From Selenomonadales bacterium (GTDB lineage Bacteria; Bacillota; Negativicutes; Selenomonadales; Selenomonadaceae), in NCBI GenBank assembly GCA_900769615.1, contig CAAGHH010000026.1, positions 1 to 64,000 of the forward strand: a DNA stretch of 64,000 nt, read 5' to 3'. Position 1 is the first letter of the stretch. Each line of letters begins with the position of its first letter. Shown here piece by piece: positions 16,242-24,794 of the stretch. A program made the translations under genes and the position numbers. The notes beneath the pieces were generated by a model that saw only the letters and a list, made by a program, of their open reading frames with translations, made no database searches and was not told the origin of the DNA.

Positions 16242-16510
16242 TCTTCAAGAGCCTTCTTCAAGTCTTCCATGCTGTCATAGCTTGGAATGTCAGGGTCACG
16301 AGAAATACGGCGTGCTTCTTCCATGGCAGAGAGCGTTCGCTGATTGTAGCGAGGCATTTCTATGCTGAATGGAATTCCGCCACGAAGGACACACTGATGC
16401 AGAAACATATTCACGGCACCGGAAATATCGAGTCCAAGCCCTGAGAAGAGTGCACCGGCTTGTTCTTTGATGTCACGGTCGATTCTTATTTGTGTTGGTA
16501 CAGTTGCCAT
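16238..16510 (-). CDS. dinJ: RelB/DinJ-family antitoxin
   Basis: 90 residues from the ATG at 16510, preceded by AGGTGG at 8 bases; a GTG 12 bases further upstream lacks proper spacing. TQIRIDRDIKEQA, then LGLDISGAVNMFLHQCVLRGGIPF is the DinJ ribbon-helix-helix domain. The C-terminal tail (MEDLKKALEE) would wrap the toxin. It probably represses its own promoter at the palindrome upstream. Confidence 0.88.
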   Translation of the reverse strand: MATVPTQIRIDRDIKEQAGALFSGLGLDISGAVNMFLHQCVLRGGIPFSIEMPRYNQRTLSAMEEARRISRDPDIPSYDSMEDLKKALEE

Positions 16511-16533
16511 GATTAACACCACCTTTTAGATAA

Positions 16534-16562
16534 ATTATAATCGATTGGGTTTACATTGTAAA
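16534..16562 (-). promoter_or_regulatory. Promoter and operator of dinJ-yafQ
   Basis: On the minus strand TTTACA (16562-16557) and TATAAT (16539-16534) are 17 bases apart. The -35 box is half of a perfect 13-bp palindrome, TTTACA-T-TGTAAA (16550-16562), a likely site for autorepression by the antitoxin or the DinJ-YafQ complex. Confidence 0.75.
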
Positions 16563-16580
16563 GCAAAAAGAGAATAAAAA

Positions 16581-16790
16581 GGGGCAGGGGGCGGGTCAAA
16601 TCTCTACCGCAGCTCCAATTGGCGACCGGCACCTGCCCTCACGCGAAAAAATCGTTTTTCAAACAGGGGAATAGGGCGGGCGGATTCCAATGTCTGCTAA
16701 CCACCGATACGATGGGGCTTCACGGGGATAATGTCGACTCGTGAATTCCTTTGAAAAACGCCGATTTTATTTGAAAAATGTTTGAAAAAA
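16581..16790. other. cos-like packaging region
   Basis: In the ~250-base gap before terS there is a G-rich tract with an inverted repeat (GGGCAGG 16582-16588 / CCTGCCC 16632-16638). After it lie three direct copies of TTTGAAAAA (16750, 16770, 16781) and one inverted copy (16655-16663). Repeats beside a small terminase gene recall the R sites of lambda cosB. No gene is present. The exact nick sites cannot be read from sequence alone. Confidence 0.45.
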
Positions 16791-16818
16791 TCAAGAAATC
16801 AAAGGCTGAAAGGGAGTG

Positions 16819-17361
16819 ATGAAGATAGCCAAAGACGGAACGAACAGGGGCGGAGCCAGAGCAGGGGCCAGGCGTAAGAAGAAAGCCCTTGCCGATAAAA
16901 TCAGCGAAGGCAAAACAGCCAAGGTGACGGTGCTCCCCACGGCTAATTTACAAGGCATGGAAATGCCCGCTCCCAAGGAATACCTCAAAGCACCCCAAAA
17001 GAACGGGCAGGAAAATTACGCTGTGGAGATTTACGAAAAGACATGGAACTGGCTGAATGAAAAAGGCTGTGCTGAACTGGTCAGCCCGGAGATTATCGAG
17101 CATTACGCCATGACCGTGTCTCGCTGGATTCAATGTCAGGACGCTATCTCCAATTACGGATTCCTAGCCAAGCATCCAACGACTGGAGCAGCTATCGTAT
17201 CGCCCTATGTGAACATCAGCTTGCAGTACATGAAGCAGGCCAACCAACTGTGGTACCAGATATATCAGGTGGTCAAGGAGAACTGCTCAGAAGGCTATAG
17301 CGGAGCGAATCCGCAGGATGACGTGATGGAGCGTTTGCTTCGCACAAGGATGAAACATTGA
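16819..17361 (+). CDS. terS: Terminase small subunit, P27 family
   Basis: 180 residues; ATG 16819 with AAAGGGAG just upstream. The N-terminus is basic and Gly-rich (NRGGARAGARRKKK), then PAPKEYL and a helical DNA-binding/oligomerisation region (YEKTWNWLNEKGCAELVSPEIIEHYAM, typical of P27-type small terminases). It would bind the repeats upstream and recruit TerL. Confidence 0.85.
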   Translation: MKIAKDGTNRGGARAGARRKKKALADKISEGKTAKVTVLPTANLQGMEMPAPKEYLKAPQKNGQENYAVEIYEKTWNWLNEKGCAELVSPEIIEHYAMTVSRWIQCQDAISNYGFLAKHPTTGAAIVSPYVNISLQYMKQANQLWYQIYQVVKENCSEGYSGANPQDDVMERLLRTRMKH

Positions 17362-17374
17362 GGAGGTGTACTTC

Positions 17375-18634
17375 TTGGGAAAAACAACTACAGATATGCA
17401 GCTTGTCCCTATCGACAAGCTAGTGCCTTATGTGAATAACGCCCGGACACATTCGCCGGAACAGATAACTAAGCTACGCTCATCACTGCGGGAGTTCGGC
17501 TTTGTGAATCCGGTCATCATCGACAGGGAGTTCAATGTCATAGCGGGGCACGGCAGATTGATGGCAACCAAGGAGGAGCATATTGCTGAAGTACCATGTG
17601 TGTTTGTGGACTACCTCACCGAGACGCAGAAGAAAGCCTATATTCTCGCCGACAATCGCTATGCCATGGATGCTGGCTGGGATGAAGATATGCTCCGTGT
17701 TGAGATTGAAGCCTTGCAGGGCATGGACTTTGACCTCGGGCTGACCGGCTTTGATGAAAAGGAACTGACTGACCTTTTTGAAACCGATGATGATGCCAAA
17801 CAGGATGATTTCGATGTGGATGAGGAACTGGGAAAGCCGTGTATCTCCAAGGCCGGAGATGTATGGCACCTTGGTAAGCACCGGGTTATCTGCGGTGATT
17901 CTACCTTGCCGGAAACCTACCAGCGTTTGCTCGGTGATGAATAAGTAAATTTGGTATGCACTGACCCGCCGTATATGGTCAACCTTGAAAGCACCTCGGG
18001 CAAAATCAAGAACGATGACTTATCCGACAAGGAGGCATACGAATTCCTGACCAAAGCCTTCGGTTGTTTCCATGAAGCCATGGCGAAGGATGCTTCGATA
18101 TATGTTTTCTACGCTACGGCAAAAGCCCGCATCTTCCATGACGCTTATGAGGATGCGGGCTTTAAAGTTGGGGCGGGGCTGGTCTGGAAGAAGAACCGGC
18201 TGGTGCTGACGCGCACCGACTGGAAGTACATTCATGAACCAATTATCTGGGGCTGGCGTAAGGATGGCAAGCATACATGGTATGGCGATCAGAAGCAGAC
18301 CACGGTGTTTGAATTCGACCGCATCAAGAATTCCAAGGAAGATGGCTGCGGTCATCCGTCCAGTAAGCCCGTGCCACTGATTGCCTATCTCATCAAGCAA
18401 TGCACTCAGACCAACGGCCTTGTACTGGACGGTTTCCTTGGTTCGGCTTCAACGCTTATTGCTTGCGACCAGTTGGGGCGTATCTGTTACGGTGTGGAAT
18501 TGGAGCCGAAGTTTGTGGATGTTGCGGTGCAGCGTTATGCCGCTGCCCATGATGGGAGTTTTGCTGATGTGTATGTGGAACGGGATGGGGAAAAGATTCC
18601 CTATGCCGAAGTACCAAAACCGAAGGAGGACTGA
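17375..18634 (+). pseudogene. ParB-like/DNA adenine methyltransferase, split by an in-frame TAA
   Basis: TTG 17375 has AGGAGG 8 bases upstream. The N-terminal part is a ParB/sulfiredoxin-like domain (NNARTHSPEQI, VIAGHGRLMA). The C-terminal part is an N6-adenine or N4-cytosine methyltransferase with DPPY and DGFLGSASTL. A single TAA at 17942-17944 falls between LLGDE and VNLVCTDPPY in the same frame. Removing it restores a 420-residue protein of the usual arrangement. The codon was probably AAA or CAA. The methylase half has no good independent ribosome site, so it is likely inactive. Confidence 0.88.
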
Positions 18635-18637
18635 CTT

Positions 18638-19189
18638 ATGCGTGTATTTCTGAATCCTGGGCATGCCCCTTGTGGTTGCCCTGACCCCGGTGCTGTAAAT
18701 AACGGCACGGGACTAAGGGAATGTGATGTGGCCAAGAATATCGCCGACCTGGTAGAGAAGCACCTCACCAAGGCCGGCGTTTCTGTATCCGGCAATTTAC
18801 AGTCGGATGATTTGTATGAGGTGGTCTGTGCCTCGAACAACATTGACGCAGATGTGTTTGTATCAATTCATTGCAATGCCTTTAACGGCGTAGCCTGTGG
18901 GACGGAGGTTTGGCATTACCATACCAGCAAATACGGTAAACAGCTTGCTGAGTGCATTCAGCGTCAGATTGTGGATGCGTTGGGCACAGCAGACCGTGGC
19001 GTTAAGGGTGCAGAGCCGGGAAGAAACGGTCTGTATGTACTCTCGAATACGGATGCCGTAGTGGTGCTGGTAGAGACGGCTTTCATCGATAATGCCGAAG
19101 ATGAAGTTCTGCTCCGTACAAAGCAGAACGAGTTCGCCCGTGCTATTGCCAGGGGCATCACGGATTTTGAGCAGGAGACATTGAATTAA
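18638..19189 (+). CDS. N-acetylmuramoyl-L-alanine amidase (endolysin)
   Basis: 183 residues, Amidase_3 family. Zinc ligands are visible as H9 (NPGH), E28 (LRE) and the His of SIHCNA; the catalytic Glu lies in VLVETAFI. There is no signal peptide and no cell-wall-binding domain, so export needs the holin, whose gene is 20 kb away at 39393. It cuts the amide bond between MurNAc and the peptide stem. Its place between two methyltransferase genes is unusual for an endolysin. Confidence 0.88.
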   Translation: MRVFLNPGHAPCGCPDPGAVNNGTGLRECDVAKNIADLVEKHLTKAGVSVSGNLQSDDLYEVVCASNNIDADVFVSIHCNAFNGVACGTEVWHYHTSKYGKQLAECIQRQIVDALGTADRGVKGAEPGRNGLYVLSNTDAVVVLVETAFIDNAEDEVLLRTKQNEFARAIARGITDFEQETLN

Positions 19190-20700
19190 TGACAGAACAG
19201 AAAAAACTTACATTGGGCAGTCTCTTTGATGGCAGCGGAGGTTTCCCGTTGGGAGCAATCCTCGCTGGCATTGAACCGAGATGGGCAAGTGAAGTGGAGC
19301 CCTTTCCGATTAGAGTGACAACCAAACGGCTGCCCATGGTCAAGCATTATGGAGACATCAATCAGATATACGGTGGCAATGTTGAGCCGGTGGATATCAT
19401 CACCTTCGGCTCTCCTTGCACCGATATGAGCATTGCCGATAAGAGGGCAGGACTGGACGGAAAGCAGTCCTGCCTTTTCTATGAAGCGGTGCGTGTAATC
19501 AAAGAAATGAGGGAGGCTACAAATGGCAGATATCCAAGATTCATCGTGTGGGAAAATGTCACCGGGGCCTTTTCCAGCAGCGGAGGGAGGGACTTCCAAT
19601 CCGTCCTCACGGAAATCGTGCGCATCAAAGAACCGCAGGCTCCCACGGTGCCTATGCCTGAAAAAACTGGCTGGCCTTATGCCGACATTCTCATGGGAGA
19701 TGGATGGAGCATTGCGTACCGTGTTATGGACGCGCAAGGTTGGGGAGTTCCACAGCGGCGGCGCAGAATCTACCTTGTCGCAGATTTTACAGGCGGTTGT
19801 GCATCCAAAATATTATTTGACACCGAAAGCCTGCTCGGGGATTCTGCATCGTGCTTTAGTTCGTGGCAAGGCTTTGCCGGAAAACTTGCGCCTGGCCTTG
19901 GAGAGACAGGCCAATGCCTGAGTGCCGGTTTCTGCACTGAGCATTCAGCCAAGAGCCGCAGCATTGGCTACGAGGCGGAGAAGGCACCGACACTTCGGGC
20001 TGGAGTGGTTCCTGCCGCCATAACCACTCAACAGGAACAAGTTTATGAAAACCATAGCATGGATTCCAGATACACGGGACCGCTGGAGGTTGCCCCAACG
20101 GTAGCCAGCACCTATGGCACAGGCGGCAACAACCAGCCACTGGTCAGTACCATAGATATACGGCTGACTTCTGAGGGAACGAAAAATGCTCGCCACAATA
20201 TCCACGAAACCAACATCGCCCGTTGCATCGATACCTCCGGCAATACCCCGGATGCCAATCAGGGCGGTGTGGCGATTGTCCAGCAGGATGCAGCCTATGC
20301 CATGACCACCGGCTGCTACACGCAGGTGGAAAAAGAAAAATCTCCCACGCTGATGTCCAGGGACTACAAAGACCCAACGGCGGTCAAGCAGGGCTACATC
20401 GTCCGCAGGCTTACACCGCTGGAATGTTGCCGACTCCAAGGCTTCCCAGACTGGTTGTGCAGTGACCTTGGCACGGAAGATCCCACGGAGGAAGAAATGC
20501 AGTTCTGGCGTGAGGTTTTTGAAACCCACCGCAGGGCGATGGGAACAGCCAAGAAGTCCAAGACCGACAATCAAATCCGTAAGTGGCTGGCAAATCCCCA
20601 TACGGATAGTGCCGAGTACAAGATGTGGGGCAACGGCGTGGCGCTCCCATGTGTCTACTATGTCATGCTGGGCATCGCTCACTTTGCTAAGGAAACTTGA
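19189..20700 (+). CDS. C5-cytosine DNA methyltransferase
   Basis: 503 residues. Motif I is LFDGSGGFP, motif IV GSPCTDMS with the catalytic Cys77, motif VI VWENV, motif VIII QRRRRIYLVA, motif IX RRLTPLECCRLQGFPD and motif X WGNGVALP. A long variable region (about 225-400) is the target-recognition domain. The frame is intact. No endonuclease partner is next to it, so it is probably an orphan phage methylase protecting against host restriction. Its ATG overlaps the amidase stop. Confidence 0.93.
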   Translation: MTEQKKLTLGSLFDGSGGFPLGAILAGIEPRWASEVEPFPIRVTTKRLPMVKHYGDINQIYGGNVEPVDIITFGSPCTDMSIADKRAGLDGKQSCLFYEAVRVIKEMREATNGRYPRFIVWENVTGAFSSSGGRDFQSVLTEIVRIKEPQAPTVPMPEKTGWPYADILMGDGWSIAYRVMDAQGWGVPQRRRRIYLVADFTGGCASKILFDTESLLGDSASCFSSWQGFAGKLAPGLGETGQCLSAGFCTEHSAKSRSIGYEAEKAPTLRAGVVPAAITTQQEQVYENHSMDSRYTGPLEVAPTVASTYGTGGNNQPLVSTIDIRLTSEGTKNARHNIHETNIARCIDTSGNTPDANQGGVAIVQQDAAYAMTTGCYTQVEKEKSPTLMSRDYKDPTAVKQGYIVRRLTPLECCRLQGFPDWLCSDLGTEDPTEEEMQFWREVFETHRRAMGTAKKSKTDNQIRKWLANPHTDSAEYKMWGNGVALPCVYYVMLGIAHFAKET

Positions 20701-20702
20701 TT

Positions 20703-20760
20703 GTATACAACACAAAGTCCTTGCTATTTCCTACGCTTTACGGGAATATGTGACTACCCA
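20703..20760 (+). promoter_or_regulatory. Dispersed element B, copy 1 of 4
   Basis: GTATAC (20703) is followed 18 bases later by TTGCTATTTCCTAC (20721), then TTTACGGGAATATGTG and CC. It precedes the gene at 20793. Compared with the other copies the ATAGTAC core is changed to CTTTAC, so it is the most diverged. A TTGCTA/GAATAT promoter with 17-bp spacing is one reading. Confidence 0.6.
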
Positions 20761-20792
20761 AAGATAAGGTTGACACAAAGGAGGTCACGAAA

Positions 20793-21509
20793 ATGGAAGT
20801 ACGGTACAACGTGAGCGGCGACCGCCGCAAGGAAATGGTGAAGGTAGTCAGCGAATCATTGGAAGGCTGGGAAATAAAGTATCTTGGAGCACCAAGTTTT
20901 TCTTACCAGGTTGGGGACTTCGAGATTACGAAGGAAGGAACCCTGATTTTTGCCGACCGTACGGACACCGAGATGGTGGAACAGGTCTTGGAATCCTTGA
21001 CAAAGGCAGGCTTTGAATGCGAAGCCCGTGAGGATTTGCCGGAAGAAAAGCAGCCGACCGAAGAGCAGGAGCCTGTGGCAGACAGCCTTTCCATCAGCCT
21101 GCCGAGGGATTCCTTCACGGATGCCGCCTTGGAAAATCTCGACCACCTGCTGGAGAGCAAGGGTGGTCTTATCAAGAAGGCATTTGGTATCGAAGAAGCG
21201 ACCTACACAGCTACCAAAGACCGCATCACCTTCAACTGGCTGACCGGCGAGATTGAGCCGGAGAAGGCAAAGGCAACGCAGGATTTTATCGGCAAGCTCT
21301 GCGAGATGGCACGGACGCAGAAACGGGTGACCGCCAAAGCAAAAGCGGTGGACAACGAAAAATACGCTTTTCGGTGTTTCCTCCTGCGCCTTGGGCTGAT
21401 TGGCAATGAGTACAAGACCACGAGGAAAATCCTTATGGCTAACCTTTCCGGCAATGCCAGCTTCAAGTCAGGCAAAAAGAAGGAGGCTGCTGAAAATGAG
21501 CAAGGGTAG
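20793..21509 (+). CDS. Phage protein of unknown function (often labelled virulence-related)
   Basis: 238 residues, GGAGG upstream of ATG 20793. The N-terminal ~75 residues form a small alpha/beta unit (MEVRYNVSGDRRKEMV, then GDFEITKEGTLIFADRTD). The middle is acidic, and the C-terminal ~110 residues are helical and basic (KFAFRCFLLRLGLIG-like segment, ending KSGKKKEAAENEQG). No catalytic motif is seen. It is the first of four small genes between the cytosine methylase and TerL and follows element B copy 1. Confidence 0.6.
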   Translation: MEVRYNVSGDRRKEMVKVVSESLEGWEIKYLGAPSFSYQVGDFEITKEGTLIFADRTDTEMVEQVLESLTKAGFECEAREDLPEEKQPTEEQEPVADSLSISLPRDSFTDAALENLDHLLESKGGLIKKAFGIEEATYTATKDRITFNWLTGEIEPEKAKATQDFIGKLCEMARTQKRVTAKAKAVDNEKYAFRCFLLRLGLIGNEYKTTRKILMANLSGNASFKSGKKKEAAENEQG

Positions 21510-21750
21510 CAGGATGGGCTTTCCCAGCAGGGAGGAGGTGGAGCGGCTGCGCTCCATCTACCCTCCGGGAGGCATCGTGATGCTGGTGGAAATGCACGAT
21601 GAACCGCAGGCTCCGCCGGAAGGAACGGTGGGCGAGATAAGGGGAGTCGATGATGCAGGCTCGATTTTAGTCCGCTGGGACAATGGCTCATCCCTGTCCC
21701 TTATCCCCGCAGTCGATAAATTCTACCTGCTGAAGCACAGGTCGGAGTAA
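21496..21750 (+). CDS. DUF4314 protein
   Basis: 84 residues; ATG 21496 overlaps the end of the previous gene (14 bases) with AGGAGG upstream. FPSREEVERLRSIYPPGG, then GTVGEIRGVDDAGSILVRWDNGSSL is the DUF4314 pattern, a small beta-barrel domain frequent in Firmicutes mobile elements. Function is unknown. Confidence 0.75.
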   Translation: MSKGSRMGFPSREEVERLRSIYPPGGIVMLVEMHDEPQAPPEGTVGEIRGVDDAGSILVRWDNGSSLSLIPAVDKFYLLKHRSE

Positions 21751-21808
21751 GTATACACTCCACAGGGGTTGCTATTTTCTCGATAGTACGGGAATATGTA
21801 CACACCGA
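21751..21808 (+). promoter_or_regulatory. Dispersed element B, copy 2 of 4
   Basis: GTATAC begins directly after the DUF4314 stop (21751). TTGCTATTTTCTCG starts 18 bases later (21769), followed by ATAGTACGGGAATATGTACACACC. It precedes the gene at 21842. Confidence 0.65.
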
Positions 21809-21841
21809 AGGAAAAGCAGACAGGCAAAGGAGGAATCGACC

Positions 21842-22066
21842 ATGTGGAGCAAAGGCAGCATCGAGATTGAGGAAACAGAGATTCAGTACTGGGTAAAGCA
21901 TTTTGATGAAGGTTCCGAATTCGGAATTGACGGCGGCAGAATTTCCAAGCTGGAATGCAGAGCAGACGGCAGAACCATCCTGAACTACGACAGGGGCTGG
22001 GACATGGAGCCGGAAACGGAACTTGGCTACCAGGCTTACGCCATTCTCATCGCTAGATTCAACTGA
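21842..22066 (+). CDS. Small phage cassette protein (74 aa)
   Basis: 74 residues with AAAGGAGG before ATG 21842. The sequence is aromatic and acidic (YWVKHFDEGSEFGIDGGRISKL, then YDRGWDMEPETE). No domain of known function is recognised, though similar small proteins are common near phage terminases. It is bracketed by element B upstream and a perfect hairpin downstream, like a self-contained cassette. Confidence 0.6.
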   Translation: MWSKGSIEIEETEIQYWVKHFDEGSEFGIDGGRISKLECRADGRTILNYDRGWDMEPETELGYQAYAILIARFN

Positions 22067-22081
22067 AAACGAAAAATACGA

Positions 22082-22103
22082 CAACAGCCCCGCGGGGCTG
22101 TTG
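22082..22103 (+). terminator. Perfect hairpin closing a small-gene cassette
   Basis: An 11-bp self-complementary CAACAGCCCCG/CGGGGCTGTTG sequence follows the 21842 gene. The next cassette ends in a similar hairpin (ACAGCCC-TTCT-GGGCTGT, about 22520-22537), and both are followed by CTCGT rather than a T-run. They may be weak terminators or RNA-end protectors. Confidence 0.5.
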
Positions 22104-22111
22104 CTCGTTAA

Positions 22112-22180
22112 ATATACACAAATAAATGCGAATAATGACTTGCTATTCCTTCCATAGTACGGGAATATACACATACCAAA
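22112..22180 (+). promoter_or_regulatory. Dispersed element B, copy 3 of 4
   Basis: ATATAC (22112) lies 28 bases before TTGCTATTCCTTCC (22140), then ATAGTACGGGAATATACACATACC. TTCC and GGAA flank the ATAGTACG core as an inverted repeat. The outer box is exactly 10 bases further away than in copies 1 and 2. Confidence 0.65.
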
Positions 22181-22216
22181 AGGGAACAACCTGGACAAGC
22201 GAAGGAGGAAACGAAA

Positions 22217-22498
22217 ATGACCAAGACAGCAAAAACGAGATGGCCACGGCAGACCACGATGGAGAACCTCGAAACCTACGGTTACGCCACCCAAGGGGCG
22301 GTGCTGAAGTACGGAGACCACGCCTTGGTGGTTGGCTTTGAAGGCCGGGGTTACCACGCAGCGGTTTACGAATTCATTGACAGTCCTGAGGAAACGGGGC
22401 TTGGGGACATCGAATGCATGCTAAACCTTGTGGAAACCGCCACGGAGCTTTTTGAGGACGGAGGCCATGCGATGGCCTGGTGCATGAGGCAGATTTGA
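22217..22498 (+). CDS. Small phage cassette protein (93 aa)
   Basis: 93 residues, GGAGGAAACGAAA before the ATG. MTKTAKTRWPRQTTMENLETYG, then a short beta region (VLKYGDHALVVGFEGRGYHAA) and a helical end (CMLNLVETATELFEDGGHA). No known domain is recognised. Its leader and ribosome site closely resemble those of the gene at 24795, so the two have related 5' regions but different products. Confidence 0.55.
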   Translation: MTKTAKTRWPRQTTMENLETYGYATQGAVLKYGDHALVVGFEGRGYHAAVYEFIDSPEETGLGDIECMLNLVETATELFEDGGHAMAWCMRQI

Positions 22499-22602
22499 AA
22501 ACAACCAACAACCGGGACAGCCCTTCTGGGCTGTTTCTCGTAGAAGATAGATTTTGGGAGTCGCTGCTGGCGGCTACTTTTTGATGGGGAAGGTGAGATT
22601 GA

Positions 22603-24204
22603 TTGCGAAAACTGAAGGGCTACAAGCCTACGTAATTCATGGCAGAGGATTCCCGTTACGACAAGGGGGCTGCGGATTTTGCCGTGGCCTTCATCGAGAG
22701 CCTGTGCCACACCAAGGGCACTTGGGCAGGAAAGCCCTTTGAGCTGATTGACTGGCAGGAAAAAATAATCCGGGATATTTTCGGCATCCTCAAGCCCAAC
22801 GGTTATCGCCAGTTCAACACCGCCTACGTGGAGATTCCAAAGAAACAGGGCAAGAGCGAACTGGCCGCTGCTGTGGCACTCTTGCTCTGCTGCGGTGACG
22901 GAGAGGAACGTGCCGAGGTGTATGGCTGCGCCGCTGATCGCCAGCAGGCTTCCATTGTTTTCGAGGTGGCTGCTGACATGGTGCGGATGTGCCCAGCCTT
23001 GAATAAGCGGGTGAAAATCCTTGCCTCGCAAAAACGGATGGTATTTCAACCCACCAACAGCTTCTACCAGGTGTTATCGGCAGAGGCTTATTCCAAGCAT
23101 GGTTTCAATATCCATGGCGTGGTTTTTGATGAACTTCACACCCAGCCAAATCGAAAGCTGTTTGATGTCATGACCAAAGGTTCCGGCGATGCCCGTATGC
23201 AGCCGCTGTATTTCCTCATCACCACGGCGGGAACGGATACGCAGTCTATCTGCTACGAAACCCACCAGAAGGCCATGGATATCTTAGAAGGACGAAAGAT
23301 TGACCCTACGTTCTATCCGGTTATCTACGGAGCCAAGGAAGATGAGGACTGGACAAGCCCGGAGGTTTGGAAGAAGGCTAATCCCAGCCTGGGAATCACC
23401 GTTGGTATCGACAAGGTGCAAGCCGCCTGCGATTCAGCCAAGCAGAATCCGGGGGAGGAGAATTCCTTCCGGCAGTTGAGGCTCAACCAATGGGTAAAGC
23501 AAAGCATCCGCTGGATGCCGATGCACAAATGGGATGCCTGCGCTTTCCCTGTACTGGAAGATGACCTTGAAGGCCGTGTCTGCTACGGTGGCCTTGACCT
23601 GTCCAGCACTACGGATATAACGGCCTTTGTGTTGGTGTTTCCGCCGCAGGACGAAAACGATAAATACGCAGTCTTGCCATACTTTTGGATTCCCGAAGAC
23701 AACATCGACCTGCGTGTACGCCGTGACCATGTTCCTTATGATGTGTGGCAGCGACAGGGGAAACTGGAAACAACCGAAGGCAATGTGGTGCATTACGGCT
23801 ACATCGAAAAATTCATCGAGCGGCTGGGGGAGCGGTTCAATATCCGAGAGATTGCCTTCGACCGCTGGGGAGCGGTACAGATGGTGCAGAACCTTGAGGG
23901 GATGGGCTTCACCGTTGTGCCCTTCGGTCAGGGATTTGCATCGATGTCACCGCCTACCAAGGAACTGATGAAGCTGGTGCTGGAGGAGAGAATTGCCCAT
24001 GGCGGTCATCCAGTTCTACGCTGGAATATGGACAACATCTTCATTCGCACAGACCCCGCTGGGAACATCAAGACCGACAAAGCAAAAAGCACGGAGAAGA
24101 TTGACGGGGCGATTGCCATCATCATGGCTCTTGACCGTGCTATTAGATGCGGAAATGATAGTGGGGAATCTGTCTATGACAGCCGTGGGCTTATTGTTTT
24201 TTAG
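22603..24204 (+). CDS. terL: Terminase large subunit with premature stop at codon 11
   Basis: The proper start is TTG 22603 (AAGGTGAG upstream), giving MRKLKGYKPT, but TAA at 22633-22635 interrupts it before FMAEDSRYDKG. Translation could restart at ATG 22639, which has no ribosome site. From there 521 residues are open: ATPase motif I EIPKKQGKSELA, Walker B VVFDELH, coupling motif ITTAGT, and nuclease motifs GGLDLSSTTD and the C-terminal DGAIAIIMALDRA. This is a Terminase_1/HK97-like motor. The catalytic domains are intact, so loss of activity depends on how well the restart works. Confidence 0.9.
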
Positions 24205-24673
24205 GCAACTCTTGAAGATAGTTTTCTTCGAAAATGGTAGCCGCCGTTGCACATAAGTCGGCACAGGGGCGTTCAGCATAATACTCATTCGTGCGCTTTG
24301 AGGGAGTGGGCTGGTCGTGCTTTTGTTCCAAGCCCAATAGCTCTCGGCAGATGATGGAGCCTTTGCAGTCCTGGAATTGTAGAACGAGATTTTGAACCTT
24401 GCTGTACAAGGCTTTTTTCTTTGCATCGTCAGGCGTGTCATAGCCATCAGTTAGCCCTATTAACAGGCACAGGGCTGATACAGCACCACAGACTTCACGA
24501 AGACGGCTGATGCCGCCTCCCATTGGTGAGGTCATCCTTAAAACGGTTTTTGGTTCCAGCCCTTTGGCCTGCAAATAATCTTCATAGGCCAGCAGTACAG
24601 ACTGGGAACAATTGTAGCCGGAATTGAAATTTTCCTTGGCCTTTTGGCCACGAATTGACTGTTCAAGGCTCAT
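24191..24673 (-). CDS. C_GCAxxG_C_C family redox-type protein
   Basis: 160 residues; ATG 24673 follows GGAGGG. NCSQSVLLAYEDY, then MGGGISRLREVCGAVSA, QDCKGSIICRELLG and RPCADLCATAA give the conserved-Cys layout of the C_GCAxxG_C_C family, thought to bind a metal or cluster. It is convergent with TerL and overlaps its end by 14 bases. It sits in the inserted segment between TerL and portal, so it is phage cargo. A role in oxidative or metal stress is only a guess. Confidence 0.75.
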   Translation of the reverse strand: MSLEQSIRGQKAKENFNSGYNCSQSVLLAYEDYLQAKGLEPKTVLRMTSPMGGGISRLREVCGAVSALCLLIGLTDGYDTPDDAKKKALYSKVQNLVLQFQDCKGSIICRELLGLEQKHDQPTPSKRTNEYYAERPCADLCATAATIFEENYLQELPKKQ

Positions 24674-24688
24674 TGAATTGCCCTCCAT

Positions 24689-24760
24689 GTATACACAAAT
24701 AAAGGTGATTTATGACTTGCTATTTCTCCCATAGTACGGGAATATACACATACCGAAAGG
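24689..24760 (+). promoter_or_regulatory. Dispersed element B, copy 4 of 4
   Basis: GTATAC (24689) lies 28 bases before TTGCTATTTCTCCC (24717), then ATAGTACGGGAATATACACATACC. It is nearly identical to copy 3 over more than 60 bases and precedes the gene at 24795. Confidence 0.65.
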
Positions 24761-24794
24761 GAAAACACAGACGACCGAAAGGGAGGAAAAGAAA

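Noticed and set aside
19945..20715. Long minus-strand open frame opposite the cytosine methyltransferase
   Set aside because: Antisense to conserved motifs IX and X, with low-quality composition and no start signals.
17942..22635. Reassignment of TAA as a sense codon in the phage
   Set aside because: Other prophage genes (for example those ending at 6604 and 7148) use TAA as a normal stop, so the two internal TAA codons are better read as nonsense mutations.
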